A stretch of DNA of 64,000 nt from Aradus depressus (Eukaryota > Arthropoda > Insecta > Hemiptera > Aradidae): contig OY759218.1 in the NCBI GenBank assembly GCA_963662175.1, positions 54,195,427 through 54,259,426 of the forward strand, given 5' to 3'. The position numbers were made by a program, and so were the translations under genes. The notes under the pieces were generated by a model that saw nothing but the letters and a program-made list of their open reading frames with translations, was not told where the DNA came from and searched no databases. Shown piece by piece: positions 33,580-45,053 of the stretch (position 1 is its first letter; every line of letters starts with the position of its first letter).

Positions 33580-34531
33580 TGCAAAGATAGCTAACCCTCC
33601 GCTAGCTCTGCCGCAGCTCTTCTCCTTGATGGCTCTAGAGGAGACTGACCTGAAACCAGGAAGACAGGAGGGACAGGTGGTGATGTCCTGGGTGAGCCAC
33701 GTCTCCGATAGGCAGAGGATCCAGCTCTCGGGAAATGGTTCTGAATAGCGAGATGTTGTTGAGGCCTTGACAGTTCCAGAAGACGATGGCCCGGGTCTCC
33801 TGTTTGCTACGCTACCATCTTGTTGGGTGGACTCCCGGCAGCCGAGTCCGAGGAGGATCGAGGTCTGAACTCAAACCGCTGCAGCTTTGTTACAGTTTTT
33901 CTCGAGACTGCCTCTTCCATCTCTTCCTTTTTAGCTGACTCAGGTTCGCCTTCATGCCGGTTCCTCTCTGCATTCAAGAGCTCTTGAGTTTCTTCTATTG
34001 TATAACAACTGTTTCCCATGATAATTCTGTTTTGTCTAAATCGTGCATTTTCACCCAGATTTCTAAGTTGGACAAGGAGGGGCAGGCAGAGCCTTCTTAT
34101 ATATGTCTCTTTCTTCTTTGGGCCTGTCGTGCGAGACTGAAAACCCGAGATTTCTAAACGTCGCCCTCTGCTCCATTATATCTCCTTTTTTCAAATTTGA
34201 TGTTAATTTGAAGAGTATGGGTCTCTTTGAGCCCATCCGACCTAGCCTATGGCAGTCGTTCACTCCGCTCATCTCCACGGGAGCTCCAGCCTTCTCACAA
34301 ATATCTAACACTTTATTTGTCACCATTAAGCTAGTCTCCTCTCTAACCTCTGGCACATATAAAACAAATTTCATTTTCTTGTCGCAACATTTTATTTTCA
34401 AGTTGCTCGCACCGCAATTTTGCTGATGTGAGTTCATTAAGGCACACTTCAAGGGAGTTGACTAACGAAAGTAAAATTTCGTTTCTTATTTCGTCAATGG
34501 ATTGTTTTAATGCGTCCATTATGCAAGCCAA
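33580..34531 (-). pseudogene. LINE-B ORF1 and start of ORF2 endonuclease
   Basis: ORF1 begins MACIMDALKQSIDEIRNEIL (34531), a coiled-coil-like helix, then after a frame change near 34400 an RRM-like nucleic-acid-binding region (CCDKKMKFVLYVPEVREE, NDCHRLGRMGSKRPILFKLT, then DRPKEERDIYKKA), and ends after 33830 (EFRPRSSSDSAAGSPPNKMV). Downstream, on the minus strand, the endonuclease start is readable (NCQGLNNISLF, LCLSETWLTQDI, GGLAIFAHPS; about 33795-33580) and then stops where the foreign segment begins. ORF1 proteins of this type coat LINE RNA. Frameshifts make this copy inactive. Confidence 0.8.
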
Positions 34532-34921
34532 TAGGTCAAATGAATGTTGAGATAAGATAAAGTATTTATTGATGTTGGGGTTTGAGATAAGGAACTTAAT
34601 AAACGTTAGACTTAAAAATGTAGTCAGTTGTAAACAAACCTGCTCTCTTGTATAACCTCAATCACGTGTAGTGTAGTGCTGGGGAAAGGAATTTATTTGT
34701 GAATTTTTGTGGTTCCACACTCAATCTCACTTTCACAATGATCTGTGATCTTCAAACACCGCGTAAGTACAAAAATCGCACTTTGATTTCAACTTTAAAC
34801 AATAAAAAAAACTCAGTTTTAGAGGAGCGCTAAAATCGAACGGGTTCCACGATGGTCACGTGACTCAAAAAAATTTTGAATCAATATTTGAAATTTCCTC
34901 TTCATTTCCATGCAGAGTCAT

Positions 34922-34922
34922 G

Positions 34923-34957
<35 letters not shown>

Positions 34958-36085
34958 AAAGAGATATTTACAACTGTATAAAAATATATACAACAAGCAA
35001 ATATGCTAATACAGACATAATGGCAATGTCAAAATGTCATGAGGGGAGAAATCACCCAGTGGTGACACTTCCTAGTCACTGATTTTCTCTCATTTGTAAC
35101 TAATCACTGTCACTGTCACTGCTGCTGCTAAGGAGGTCTCTAGGCCATTGACGCTTAAGCCGTCGTTGGGGAAGTACGGCAGAATGGAGGGCACGGACCA
35201 GAGGATTATTGTGGGAACCAAGAAGGGAAAATAATTTTTTGTATTTGCATTTAGCGACTTCAGTAATGAAAGGTACATTAAGGTCAGTGTGAAGGGTTTT
35301 GTTGGAGACGTAGTAAGGAGCATTGGCTATTGTACGAAGGATTTTGGATTGAAGGGATTGGATGCGCTGGAGATTGGAAGCCTTGGCAGAACCCCAGAGT
35401 TCAAGTCCGTAAGTCCACATAGGTTTGAGTATTGAGTTGTATATAAGTCGTTTTGTTGTCAAAGTTAGTTTGGATCTTTTGTCTAGCAGTCGTAGTAGAA
35501 GTTTATAACGTCTGTTCATTTCTTGTCTTTTCAGTCTCGTGTGAGGATTCCAAGTTAGTCGTTTGTCGAGTATGAGGCCTAGATAGCGGACTTCGTTTTT
35601 TAAAGGGATGGGATTTTTGTTAAGGTACACTGGAGGGCAGGTATATTTTCGACGAAGGGTGAAGACGATGTGAACTGATTTTGTGTCGTTCACCTTCACT
35701 CTCCACTTTTTGTACCAGGACTGAAGGGTTATCAGGTGTTCTTGTAGGTGTCTGGATGATAGGACAGGGTCGGGATGAGGAGAGAGGATTGCAGTATCAT
35801 CTGCAAAGGTGTGGAGTTGTGTTGATGGATGGGTGGGGATATCAGCTGTGTATATTGTGTAGAGGATAGGACCCAGGATACTACCTTGTGGAACGCCAGC
35901 ATTTTGTGGGGACGCGGGAGAAAGGGCAAGACCCTGGCTTACACAAAAGGTTCTTTCAGAAAGGTAAGATTTTAGGATTAGGAAGAATGTGAAGGGAAGG
36001 ACTGCTTTGAGCTTCCACAGCAAGCCCGGGTGCCAAACTCTGTCAAACGCTTGTTCAACGTCGAGAAAGGCCGCCGAGCAATACA
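34922..36085 (-). mobile_element. LINE-G: 5'-truncated Jockey-like LINE
   Basis: The minus-strand ORF (36080-35100) runs open for over 300 codons from the middle of RT: FDRVWHPGLLWKLKAV, AGVPQGSILGPILYTIYTAD, TFADDTAIL, RYLGLILDKRLTWNPH, then thumb and C-terminus ending LLSSSSDSDSD. The T run at 34922-34951 is the poly(A) tail of the minus-strand element. FADD and LGLILD motifs fit the Jockey clade; it is close to LINE-A. The open frame suggests a fairly recent insertion, although 5' truncation makes it inactive. Confidence 0.9.
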
Positions 36086-36781
36086 GACATTACCCACCCT
36101 GAGGCGTATCCAGGCCCTTTTCCCCAACTTTATCGGACCCCTCCAAATTTGTTTTCTTCCTCGTTCCACCGCTAACCCATTAACCATGTCTTAGCCACCC
36201 TGAGAGGTACAGAGTCACCCTACCGAAATGTGCCTCCTCATACCTCCCAACCTTACCAGCAAGTTTCCGCTCTCCCTATAAACCTGAATTCCCCCGTTGT
36301 ACTTCCATGATAAGTTTCCATTATTCCAATACACATTGATCACCGACATTAGACTTCCCCAGTCTTGTATAGTCCCCATTCTTATGATGTATCCAATTAC
36401 CATTTTATGGTTTAACGGAAATAAATAGGCTATAATAGGTATATTATTATTATTATTAATGATAATTCCTGTAGTAAATAAAATTTAAAATTGAGTGTCC
36501 ATGTCAAAATAAGACTAAGTATTCCATCAGAAATGGTGGGTCCAAATTTGACTCCAGTGCAATTATGTAATTCTATGTTACAATTGCAACAAAATATGAA
36601 AACTCCTAGTTTCTTCAATGGAAGACAAACATTATCGATTTCATGTGAACATCCTTATTACCACAGAGGATGAGCCTTCTATTCTGTCAAATGTCCAATG
36701 ATTTGGCATTTGGCGGTTTAAGAAAACCATGTATCAAATTGATAAACTGTCATTTCTGTTGCGATTTCAAATTATATAATT
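36086..36781. other. No confident gene
   Basis: Mostly low-information sequence. A 60-codon frame at 36491-36673 looks mildly protein-like but matches nothing I recognise. Confidence 0.45.
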
Positions 36782-36783
36782 TA

Positions 36784-38909
36784 CTAGCAGTAATACCCGG
36801 CGTTGCCCGGGGAACTTTGACTTTTCTCCTAATATCTCTCGTTCGAATCCTATTCAATTCTTCAACAGTACATTCATGATGTTATAATTTTCAATTATTC
36901 ATACGGAATAACACTTATAGTCCTTCAACGACAGACATTCCAGCTAATAAGTTTTTAGGACCCCTGGTCACCATAGCTAGTACGCGCCATTGAACGGCGG
37001 AAACCACAGCTAGTGAATACTTAGCATCACTGGACGTCCTAGCCAGTGCGTACTTAAGAACGCTTGTGACTACAGCTAGTATGTGCTTTGCAACGGCGGA
37101 CCCCAGAGCCAGTACGTAGTTAGAAACGCTGGGCACCACAGCTAGTATGTACCTTGCAACGGCGGGCCCCAGGAACGCTGGGCACCACAGCTAATACGTA
37201 GTTACTACTACTAAATGTGAAATTTCATGAGAATCCGATTACCTTTAATGAGTCAGTATTATTTTTATGCTTAGCGCCCCCCCCCTCCCCCCCTCCCGTT
37301 CAAATTTTTGAGATGTCACATAATGTATTTTTCTATTTCGCCTTTAAAAATACTACATGTGAAAGTCCATGACAATCAGACCATCAGTTAATGACCGATC
37401 ACTATCTTCGTATTTAGGACTACTCCCACAACCCCCCTTCCGTTCACAATTTTGCGCTAAAACAATTTTTATGCTTAGCCCCCATTGCAACCCCACCTCC
37501 CGTTAAAATTTTTGAGATGTCACATGATGTATTTTTCTATTTCGCCTTTAAAAATACTACATGTGAAATTCCATGACAATTGGATCATCCGTTAATGACC
37601 TATCACTATCTTTAGATTTAGGCCTACCCCCACAACCCCCCTTCCGTTCACAATTTTGCGCTAAAACAATTTTTATGCTTAGCCCCCATTGCAACCCCAC
37701 CTCCCGTTAAAATTTTTGAGATGTCACATAATGTATTTTTCTATTTCGCCTTTAAAAATACTACATGTGAAATTCCATGACAATTGGATCATCCGTTAAT
37801 GACCTATCACTATCTTTAGATTTAGGCCTACCCCCACAACCCCCCCCCCCTCAGGTTCACTATTTTGTGACGTCACACACCCTATTTTTTTATTTGGCCT
37901 TTAAGAATACTACATATGAAATTCCATGACAATCCGATCATCCGTTAATGACTTAGCACTATCTTTATAATTAGGCCCCCCTTACAACCCCCCCTACCGT
38001 TCAAAATTTATGGACGCCATAGGAATACTACATGTGAAATTTCAGGATAATCCGTCCATCCGTTAATGCGCTAGAGCAATTTTTGTGCTTAGCCCCCCCT
38101 CCCCCCTCCAGTTGACCGCTAGGAACTCTCTTCATAAGAACCTTCCTCGGACTTCAACGATTATTTGAAAAAAGAAATTAGTCGAATTGGTCCAGCCGTT
38201 CTCGAGTTTTGCGCTTAGCAAAATTAGCCAGTCATTTTTATTATATAGAAATGAGCTACAACTATTTTATGCTAAGGCCTACCCCCAAAACCCCCCTCCC
38301 TTTCAAAATGTTGAGATGCCACACACCCTATTTTTTAATTCGGGCTTTAAGAATACTACACGTGAAATTCCATGACATACCGATCATCCGTTAAAGACCT
38401 ATCACTATCTTTATATGTAGGCCTACCCCCACACCCCCCCCTCCTGTTCAAAATTTTGAGATGTCACGTAGCGTATTTTTCAATTTGGCCTTTAAGCATA
38501 CTACATGTCAAATTCCATGACATTCCGAACATCCGTTAAAGACCTATCACTATCTTTATATGTAGGCCTACCCCCACAACCCCCCCTCCCGTTCAAAATT
38601 TTGAGATGTCACGTACCGTATTTTTCAATTTGGCCTTTAAGAATACTACATGTGAAATTCCATGACAATCGGATCATCCGTTAAAGACCTATCACTATCT
38701 TTATATTAGGCCTAGCCCCCCCCCCCCCCTTTCAAATTTTGAGACTTCACACATCCTTTTTTTGAATTTGGCTTTTTAGAATACTACATGTGAAATTCCA
38801 TGACAATCCGACTATTAGTTAATGAGTTACCGGTATCTTTATACTAAGGCCTACCTCCACAACCCCCCCTCCCGTGAAAATTTAGCCAATCATTTTTATT
38901 ATATAGATG
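36784..38909 (+). mobile_element. Family A repeat element, copy 2
   Basis: Starts ctagcagtaatacccggcg at 36784 after TA (36782) and ends near atatagatg before TA (38910). It contains a short 67-bp array (about 36950-37200) and about ten units of the 142-bp type (37210-38890). An internal tail-like string (ccagccgttctcgagttttg then tttttattatatagaa, 38196-38253) suggests a second element or recombined copies inside. No coding. Confidence 0.7.
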
Positions 38910-38910
38910 T

Positions 38911-39719
38911 AGATATGTAAAAACTGAAAAAACGAAACAGTAAGTAAATGACAAAGATGACAACCAAAGATAAATCGAGGAACTTGCCAGAAGCGAAGAT
39001 TTAAAAACAATCAAGAAAATAAAACGCACTAAAACTGATAACACGCACTAAAAACTGATAACACGCACTAAAAACTGAATAAAACGAAACAGTAAGAATT
39101 GTAATTACGTTTTATTCAGCCAAGAAAATAACATGCACTAAAAACTGAATAAAACGAAACGGTAAGTAAATGATTATAGGGTGTCTGAGATCGATTCATT
39201 GTTCACATCGATTATTACGACCCCAAACATCGATTCTTCTATTAATCTATCTCAGATCGCCATCCCTAGAATTAACACCAAAAAACGCTCCATAAGAACC
39301 TTCCTCGGACTTCAACGAATATTTGAAAAAAAAAATTAGCTGAATTGGTCCAGCCGTTCTCGAGTTTTGCGCTTAGCAAAATTTAGCACTCATTTTTATT
39401 ATATAGATTACAAATTACAAAATATATAATAATATATAATAGTATATATGTATTGAGTGAATATATAACCTTTAAACTAGTTTATAAACCTGGTTTTCAC
39501 TCTATGCATATAAAATACTTATATATACTTATATATACACATTAAATATATATATACACATATTATTATTTTATTATTAGTTTATTTACTAGTTTAAAGG
39601 TTAAATGTTATTCTTTATTAAGAAGTTAGGCAGGAGAGTGTCTTGGTGCAAAAATATTATTATAGTAATGCCAATGATACTGTTGAATTAATGATGATGT
39701 AATCCTACATGAGAAAGGA
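38911..39719. other. Repeat remnants, no gene
   Basis: About 39020-39140 has roughly 22-bp repeats of aacacgcactaaaaactgat. At 39345-39408 is another family A-like tail (ccagccgttctcgagttttg ... attatatagat). The rest is AT-rich. Confidence 0.6.
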
Positions 39720-40206
39720 TCAAATTGTCTAGAACTGATTTAATTTTGAGAATTTTGTGTTTACTTACTTTTTTATTTTTTTTATTTAGAATACATTACA
39801 GTATCAGTCCAGCTCCCGCTGTGTACACAGGTATTTTGGTGCGCTCTGCCTTCTTATTCTCTTTAGACTTTACTTCCTCAGTCCAGTGTTCAGTTATTTA
39901 TTTATTTTTTTCGTATACTTCTAATCCTTTCTTGAACCTATCATCTTATTATTTATTCCTTCAATCTACATCCTCTTCATTTCTTTCATCGCCTATCTGG
40001 TATTATTTAACTTTTTTTTTTCTTTTTTTTCCTAATCATTATCAGTGTCACTCTTTGTTATTTAAAATTTTTACAGTAATTATTTTAATTTCCTCTTAAA
40101 TTGTTTTCCTATCTAAATTCTTATATTTTATATAATTTTTTAAAAATTTTATTAATTTTATTTTATTATTACTATTTGTTACTTTATTTTTTGTCAAATT
40201 ATAAAT

Positions 40207-41148
40207 ATGGGCAAATGCTCAAAATGTCCCATGACCGTGCCCCGCGACGGCTCTGGTATCGAGTGCAATTGGTGCTCCCACATTTTTCATGGGCAATGTT
40301 CGGGGCTCAAGGACACGGACATCCAATTTTTGAAATCACAAAAAAAATCTTGGAGTTGCCCGCAGTGTGCGGCGTCCAAGAGGGCAGTACCAGTTGACGA
40401 GCGTCCTGCTACTCCTCAGAAGGGCCGATCTGAAGATTCCCTCCTCAAAGAACTGCTCGTCAGGGTGACACAAATGCAGGAGGAACAGAGGGACTTGATA
40501 AGGACGGTGACTGCAAATGGAGAGGCCATCGTGGAAGTGGAACGGAGGCTCGGCTCCATAGAAGGGCAGTTTGCCGCTCTAGACGCGAGGTGTGGGACTC
40601 TGGAGCGGTCCAACCTAGAGCTCAGCACCAGAGTGGTAGACCTCGAGGCCAGGCTTAATAAGGTTGACCAAGATAGCCGAAGGAACATCCTGGAGATCAG
40701 GGGGATCCCGGTAAGGCCAGGAGAATCACCTGAGAGCTTGGTCTCCAACGTCGGACTCGGACTAGGGCTCAGGCTGGCCCCAGAAGACTTGGACTACGCA
40801 TTCAGACAAAGAACCCGACCGACCACTGAAGACCCACCGCAACCACCGGCCATCATAGTGCGGTTTGTGCGCCAGTCCGTCCGGAATGAGGTGATACGCC
40901 TGAAGAAAGTGAAGCGAGACTTTGGGACGCGGCACCTCGGCTGGACGGACAATGACAATCATATGATATATATAAATGAATCGTTGACTCTCCATAATAA
41001 AAAAATGTACGCCGAGGCTAGACGGTTGAAGAGGGAGGGTAAGGTGAAATTCGTCTGGGTGAACGGAGGCAAGGTCCTCGTCCGTAAGGATGTAGGACTG
41101 CCCGTTGTTATTATCTCTAAGCCTCCCGATTTGAATCAATTTATTTAG
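40207..41148 (+). CDS. LINE-F ORF1 protein with PHD finger
   Basis: 313 codons, no internal stop. Residues 4-54 form a C4HC3 PHD finger (C4, C7, C20, C23, H28, C31, C51, C54). About residues 75-155 are heptad-rich coiled coil (LLVRVTQMQEEQRDLI, VEVERRLGSIEG). About 160-300 is a nucleic-acid-binding region of the LINE ORF1 type (RRNILEIRGIPVRPGESPES, AIIVRFVRQSVRNEVIRLKK, YINESLTLHNKKMYAEARRL, KVKFVWVNGGKVLVRKD). It should bind element RNA in a ribonucleoprotein; the PHD finger may bind chromatin or self-associate (inference). The start is the first ATG after the pyrimidine-rich leader. ORF2 follows about 390 bp downstream from its likely ATG. Confidence 0.85.
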   Translation: MGKCSKCPMTVPRDGSGIECNWCSHIFHGQCSGLKDTDIQFLKSQKKSWSCPQCAASKRAVPVDERPATPQKGRSEDSLLKELLVRVTQMQEEQRDLIRTVTANGEAIVEVERRLGSIEGQFAALDARCGTLERSNLELSTRVVDLEARLNKVDQDSRRNILEIRGIPVRPGESPESLVSNVGLGLGLRLAPEDLDYAFRQRTRPTTEDPPQPPAIIVRFVRQSVRNEVIRLKKVKRDFGTRHLGWTDNDNHMIYINESLTLHNKKMYAEARRLKREGKVKFVWVNGGKVLVRKDVGLPVVIISKPPDLNQFI

Positions 41149-41537
41149 TTATTGTTGTTCCGTTCGCTCCCCGTTTCAAACTGACCCCCTCCACCTGGCT
41201 CCTCCCCTCTCTCCCACTCTCTCGTTCCTCCACCGCGCCCTCCCCCCTCCACTTCATAATATCTCAGGCTGTCCTAGCCTCTCAGCGTACATTCATTCCA
41301 TCCGTTATTATTTCTTAGTTTTCTATTATAAGCCCTTTTTGAATTTTGTTTTTTGTTATTCTTTTTTTTCCTTCTTTTCTTTACACATATGTAAGAGGAA
41401 GTCGATGCCTAGCCTTGGTCTATTCATAAATATTTATATAATTTTACTTGATGTTTTGTTGTCTCCTAATTTCTCTCCTTTACCTCCCTTCCTCACCCCT
41501 CCCTCTACTTTGTCTGTGTCCTTTCTCATCACCTCTC

Positions 41538-44336
41538 ATGACATATAATACCCTTCAATGTTGCCATGTTAATGCCCAGTCCCTGCCAGCCCATCACGAT
41601 GAGTTCTCCGATTTCCTCCACTCAAATAGCTTCCATATCATCGGCATTTCTGAGAGCTGGCTCAAACCCTGGATCCCCTCCTCCTCCGTCTCTCTTCCTG
41701 ACCACCATCTCTTCAGAAACGACCGGCTAGACAGACCTGGCGGCGGGGTTGCTATTTTTGTCCATCACAGCCTCAAGTGCCGTCGTCTTGACTCCTCATC
41801 ATCCCCGCCTTCTTCTTCCCAAGTTGAATTCCTCTTCCTTGAAATACATATCGATTCCACCAAACTTCTTTATGGAGTAGTTTACCGACCTCCTAAAGTC
41901 CCTTTTGACCCCACCTTTGAGTCTACTCTCCTCCGTCTTATTCCCCTCTATAGTTGCATCCTGATCTCCGGTGACTTCAACTCCGACCTCCTGTCTCCTG
42001 CAGCTCCCAACTCCAAGTATCTCCTGGACCTCTGCTATTCTTTAAACCTTTTCATAGTTCCCTACGCCCCGACTCATCATACCCCTACTTCTCACTCCTG
42101 GTTGGACTCCCAACAGAAGATTAGTTCCTCCGCCCAACAGCCAGTTCCCTTCCTTTCTGCTCACGACCTTATCCAAATCTCCTACGACATACCATCTCCT
42201 CACCTTACTCCTAGATCTTTACTCCTCCGAAACCAGAAGTCCTTAACCTTCGAGACGCTCCAAGAGGACCTTGACGCAGCGGACTGGCAAGCTATCTTTG
42301 ATCTGGCCTCAATCGACGAGAAGGTGAATACTTTCAACCAGATCCTCCTGAAGCTGCTCGACAAGCACGCTCCTCTGAAGATGAGGCAGCTCAGACGACC
42401 CCCGGCCCCATGGATAACCCCAGAGATCAGGGAAATCATGAAGGAACGGGACTCTGTCCGAAGGAGGTTCTACCGATCCAAGTTGGACGTCGACTACTCT
42501 TCCTTCAAAGTCCTGAGGAATCGTGCCCAGTCGCTGATCAGGGCGGCTAAGTCAAAGTTCCTTCTGAATCTGATAGCGGAGGCACCTAACGCCAAGTCAA
42601 GATGGGCAGCTCTTCGGAAGCTCTCGTTAGGTTCCCCCAAAAACCCTCTTTCTCCTTCAATCTTCTCTCCCGACACACTTAATTCCTTTTTTGTCTCCCG
42701 TCCTATTCTTCCACTAGCGTCTCCAGCTGAGATTACATCTCCCCAGCCCTTCGATTCAAATAATTTTTTCTTTTCATATATTTACCCTGACACTCTCCTA
42801 AGGATCATCCTTAATAGTAGCTCTAATGCCCTTGGCCCTGACGACATCCCGCTCCTCTTCCTTAAAACTTGCTTACCAGTCATACTCCCAGTCCTCTTAC
42901 ATATCTATAATTTCTCCCTTCAAAACTCCGTCTTCCCTTCCGCCTGGAAAGAAGCATTTGTACTTCCTCTCAACAAAGTCCCTAATCCTGAAGCTCCTAA
43001 AGACTTTCGCCCTATCTCCCTTCTGTGTTCCACATCCAAACCTTTAGAGCGTATAGTTCATTCCCAAATCTCAGATTTCCTTCTTACCAACAAACTCCTC
43101 GACCCTTTCCAATCTGGTTTCCGACCCGGTTATGGGACTCAATCTGCTTTACTGAAACTAACAGAAGACTTCCGACAGGCCATTGACGCTAGACAACTTA
43201 CTCTGCTAGTACTGTTCGACTTTTCCAAAGCCTTTGACTCCGTGGACCACTCCATCCTCCTCTCCAAGGTGGCCAGTCTCCCTCTCTCCAATAATGTCCT
43301 CCTCTGGCTCCAGTCCTACCTTGCAGATCGTTCCCAGTCCGTCAAGTTCCCCAACTCTCCCGCCTCATCCTCGCTTCCTCTCCACTCAGGAGTTCCTCAA
43401 GGATCCTCTCTTTCCCCGCTCCTATTCTCCCTTTTCCTATTGGATCTTCCTCCGCACATAAAATTCTGTAAATACCACCTCTACGCGGATGATCTGCAGA
43501 TTTATTTATCCTTTCACCCCTCCAGTTTCCCTACCGCATACTCGCAAATATCTGATGACATCAATTCCATATCCTCCTGGGCCAAACAGAACAAACTCCT
43601 CCTTAATCCTCACAAGACTCAAGCGATAATATTAGGTAACAAAAAACTTCTCAATAACTTAACCGACCCCCCTCTCTTGACTCTGGACAACACCAACATT
43701 AACTACTCTAGCAGAGTAAAAAACCTGGGTATCATCCTCGACCAAACCCTTTCCTGGAAAGACCACGTATCCTATATTTCCCGTAAATCGTTCCAATCTC
43801 TTGCACAATTTAAACGTTCCCGTCACTCTCTTTCTCATAACTCCCGGAAACTCCTCGTATCATCCTTTGTTTTCCCCCATTTCGACTACGGGTGCCTGGT
43901 TTATAATGATCTGAGTAAGGGACTCGATATCAAACTCCAGCGAATCCTGAACGCTCATGTCAGATTTGTTTTCGATGTCCCTAGAGACGCTCATATTTCG
44001 CCCTGGTACTCCGAGTTGAAATGGCTCAAACCCTCCTACCGCCGAAACTACCTCCTAGGCTCCATCCTCTTCCTAATGCTTAAATCCAAAGAACCCTACT
44101 ACCTCTACCAAATGTTTCAATTCCAGTCCTCGGTTCACCAGAGGCACACTAGATCCCGTCCTTCAGACCTCTTCATCCCCTCCCATCGCTCCTCAGCCTT
44201 CCACAATTCATTCCTTGTCCAGGCCTCCTCTCTTTGGAACTCCCTGCCTCCCCCAATCCGTCACTCTCCTTCCGTGGCTTCCTTCAAATCCTCACTATTC
44301 CAATTCCTCTTCACCAAACAATCCACTCCTCTTTGA
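41538..44336 (+). CDS. LINE-F ORF2: APE-type endonuclease and reverse transcriptase
   Basis: 932 codons from the ATG at 41538 (the frame is open from 41448). The endonuclease starts at once: CHVNAQSL, IIGISESWL, RPGGGVAIFVHHS, YGVVYRPPK, SGDFNSDLL (near residue 145), and ends with the SAHDLIQISYDI block. The stretch between SHSWLD and SAHDL looks short for the fold. RT: PDDIPLLFLK, FRPISLLCSTSKPLER, FQSGFRPGYGTQSAL, LFDFSKAFDSVDHSILL, GVPQGSSLSPLLFSLFL (near 618), HLYADDLQIYLSF with both catalytic Asp (near 650), NLGIILDQTLSWKDH. The C-terminus ends SLWNSLPPPIRHS-type text. There is no RNase H. It nicks the target and copies element RNA there. Stop TGA at 44334-44336. Confidence 0.9.
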   Translation: MTYNTLQCCHVNAQSLPAHHDEFSDFLHSNSFHIIGISESWLKPWIPSSSVSLPDHHLFRNDRLDRPGGGVAIFVHHSLKCRRLDSSSSPPSSSQVEFLFLEIHIDSTKLLYGVVYRPPKVPFDPTFESTLLRLIPLYSCILISGDFNSDLLSPAAPNSKYLLDLCYSLNLFIVPYAPTHHTPTSHSWLDSQQKISSSAQQPVPFLSAHDLIQISYDIPSPHLTPRSLLLRNQKSLTFETLQEDLDAADWQAIFDLASIDEKVNTFNQILLKLLDKHAPLKMRQLRRPPAPWITPEIREIMKERDSVRRRFYRSKLDVDYSSFKVLRNRAQSLIRAAKSKFLLNLIAEAPNAKSRWAALRKLSLGSPKNPLSPSIFSPDTLNSFFVSRPILPLASPAEITSPQPFDSNNFFFSYIYPDTLLRIILNSSSNALGPDDIPLLFLKTCLPVILPVLLHIYNFSLQNSVFPSAWKEAFVLPLNKVPNPEAPKDFRPISLLCSTSKPLERIVHSQISDFLLTNKLLDPFQSGFRPGYGTQSALLKLTEDFRQAIDARQLTLLVLFDFSKAFDSVDHSILLSKVASLPLSNNVLLWLQSYLADRSQSVKFPNSPASSSLPLHSGVPQGSSLSPLLFSLFLLDLPPHIKFCKYHLYADDLQIYLSFHPSSFPTAYSQISDDINSISSWAKQNKLLLNPHKTQAIILGNKKLLNNLTDPPLLTLDNTNINYSSRVKNLGIILDQTLSWKDHVSYISRKSFQSLAQFKRSRHSLSHNSRKLLVSSFVFPHFDYGCLVYNDLSKGLDIKLQRILNAHVRFVFDVPRDAHISPWYSELKWLKPSYRRNYLLGSILFLMLKSKEPYYLYQMFQFQSSVHQRHTRSRPSDLFIPSHRSSAFHNSFLVQASSLWNSLPPPIRHSPSVASFKSSLFQFLFTKQSTPL

Positions 44337-44401
44337 TCTCTCCCCCGTATTCTCTAATTCGTCAACCTTAATTATCTAATCATTCTAATCACTTTTCCCC
44401 C

Positions 44402-44433
<32 letters not shown>

Positions 44434-45053
44434 CTAGCTCTTTCTTGTCTTTGTCATTCTCTAGTTTTATTATATTTTTTTTATCATATTTTCTAAATTA
44501 TTCGTTTATAATAAATAATATTGATTTTTGGCTCATTTACACATTTATATATTTTTAATATGCATTTATTTATTTTTTATCTTATCTTATTTTCTGCTTT
44601 CTAAATTAATTTTATTTTTAACCTTGGCTGGGCATCCTTCCTTCTCTTTTATAATCAACCACCGTACTATGCTCGGTCGATTTATATTTATATATATTAT
44701 CAATTTTATCTCTTTCTTAGTTTTATGGATTTGCTTTTTTTCTTTTTTACTTTTTCTCTTTTATTTTTGTAGATACTTTTATTTATTTTGTTTCATCATA
44801 TAGAAGTTGTTAATTTTATGTTTTTTCCTGTTTTTCTATTTCCTGTTTATCTATTTTTTAGTTGTATAGTTTTTCTCCAATGTAGCACTAATTTTTATTT
44901 ACCTACCTATCTTTTTATTTCTATGTTCTGATACTATATTTCATTGTTTCATTTTCATCACTCTCTGTATGTATTTATTCTTAGGGGACCTCGGTCCCAG
45001 AATAATAAAATTTATTTTCATTTCATTTCATTTCATTTTCATTTCATTTCATT

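Larger units (their letters stand above)
28621..34800 (-). mobile_element. LINE-B copy 1 (minus), carrying two foreign segments
   Basis: On the minus strand: 5' region (about 34800-34532), ORF1 (34531-33807), start of the ORF2 endonuclease (about 33800-33580), a foreign segment (33575-32101), RT to C-terminus (32100-30663), then a 3' UTR that is itself split by a fold-back element (30459-28899) and resumes to about 28621. The 3' end carries a TTA/AAT-rich tail. A second copy lies at 54405-55074 plus 59241-59765. The C-terminal half of the endonuclease and the first part of RT are absent. Confidence 0.8.
39720..45053 (+). mobile_element. LINE-F: apparently intact CR1/L2-type LINE
   Basis: Complete layout on the plus strand: pyrimidine-rich 5' UTR (about 39720-40206), ORF1 with PHD finger, a 300-400 bp inter-ORF region, ORF2 with endonuclease and RT, a 700-bp 3' UTR, an aataaa-like signal (about 45001) and a 3' microsatellite tail of CATTT units (45013-45053). 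Simple-repeat tails instead of poly(A) and PHD-finger ORF1 proteins are features of CR1/L2-group LINEs. The 5' limit is approximate; I could not find a convincing target duplication. This is the only element in the window with both ORFs open. Confidence 0.85.

Noticed and set aside
33807..34531. Host gene with coiled coil and RRM-like domain
   Set aside because: Order and repetition near 59480-59760, next to endonuclease and RT text, identify it as LINE-B ORF1.
36491..36673. 60-codon ORF with protein-like text
   Set aside because: No recognisable motif, no splice context and no neighbours to support it; left as unassigned.
39720..40206. Separate 124-codon ORF upstream of LINE-F ORF1
   Set aside because: Hydrophobic Phe/Leu/Ser text comes from the pyrimidine-rich 5' UTR.
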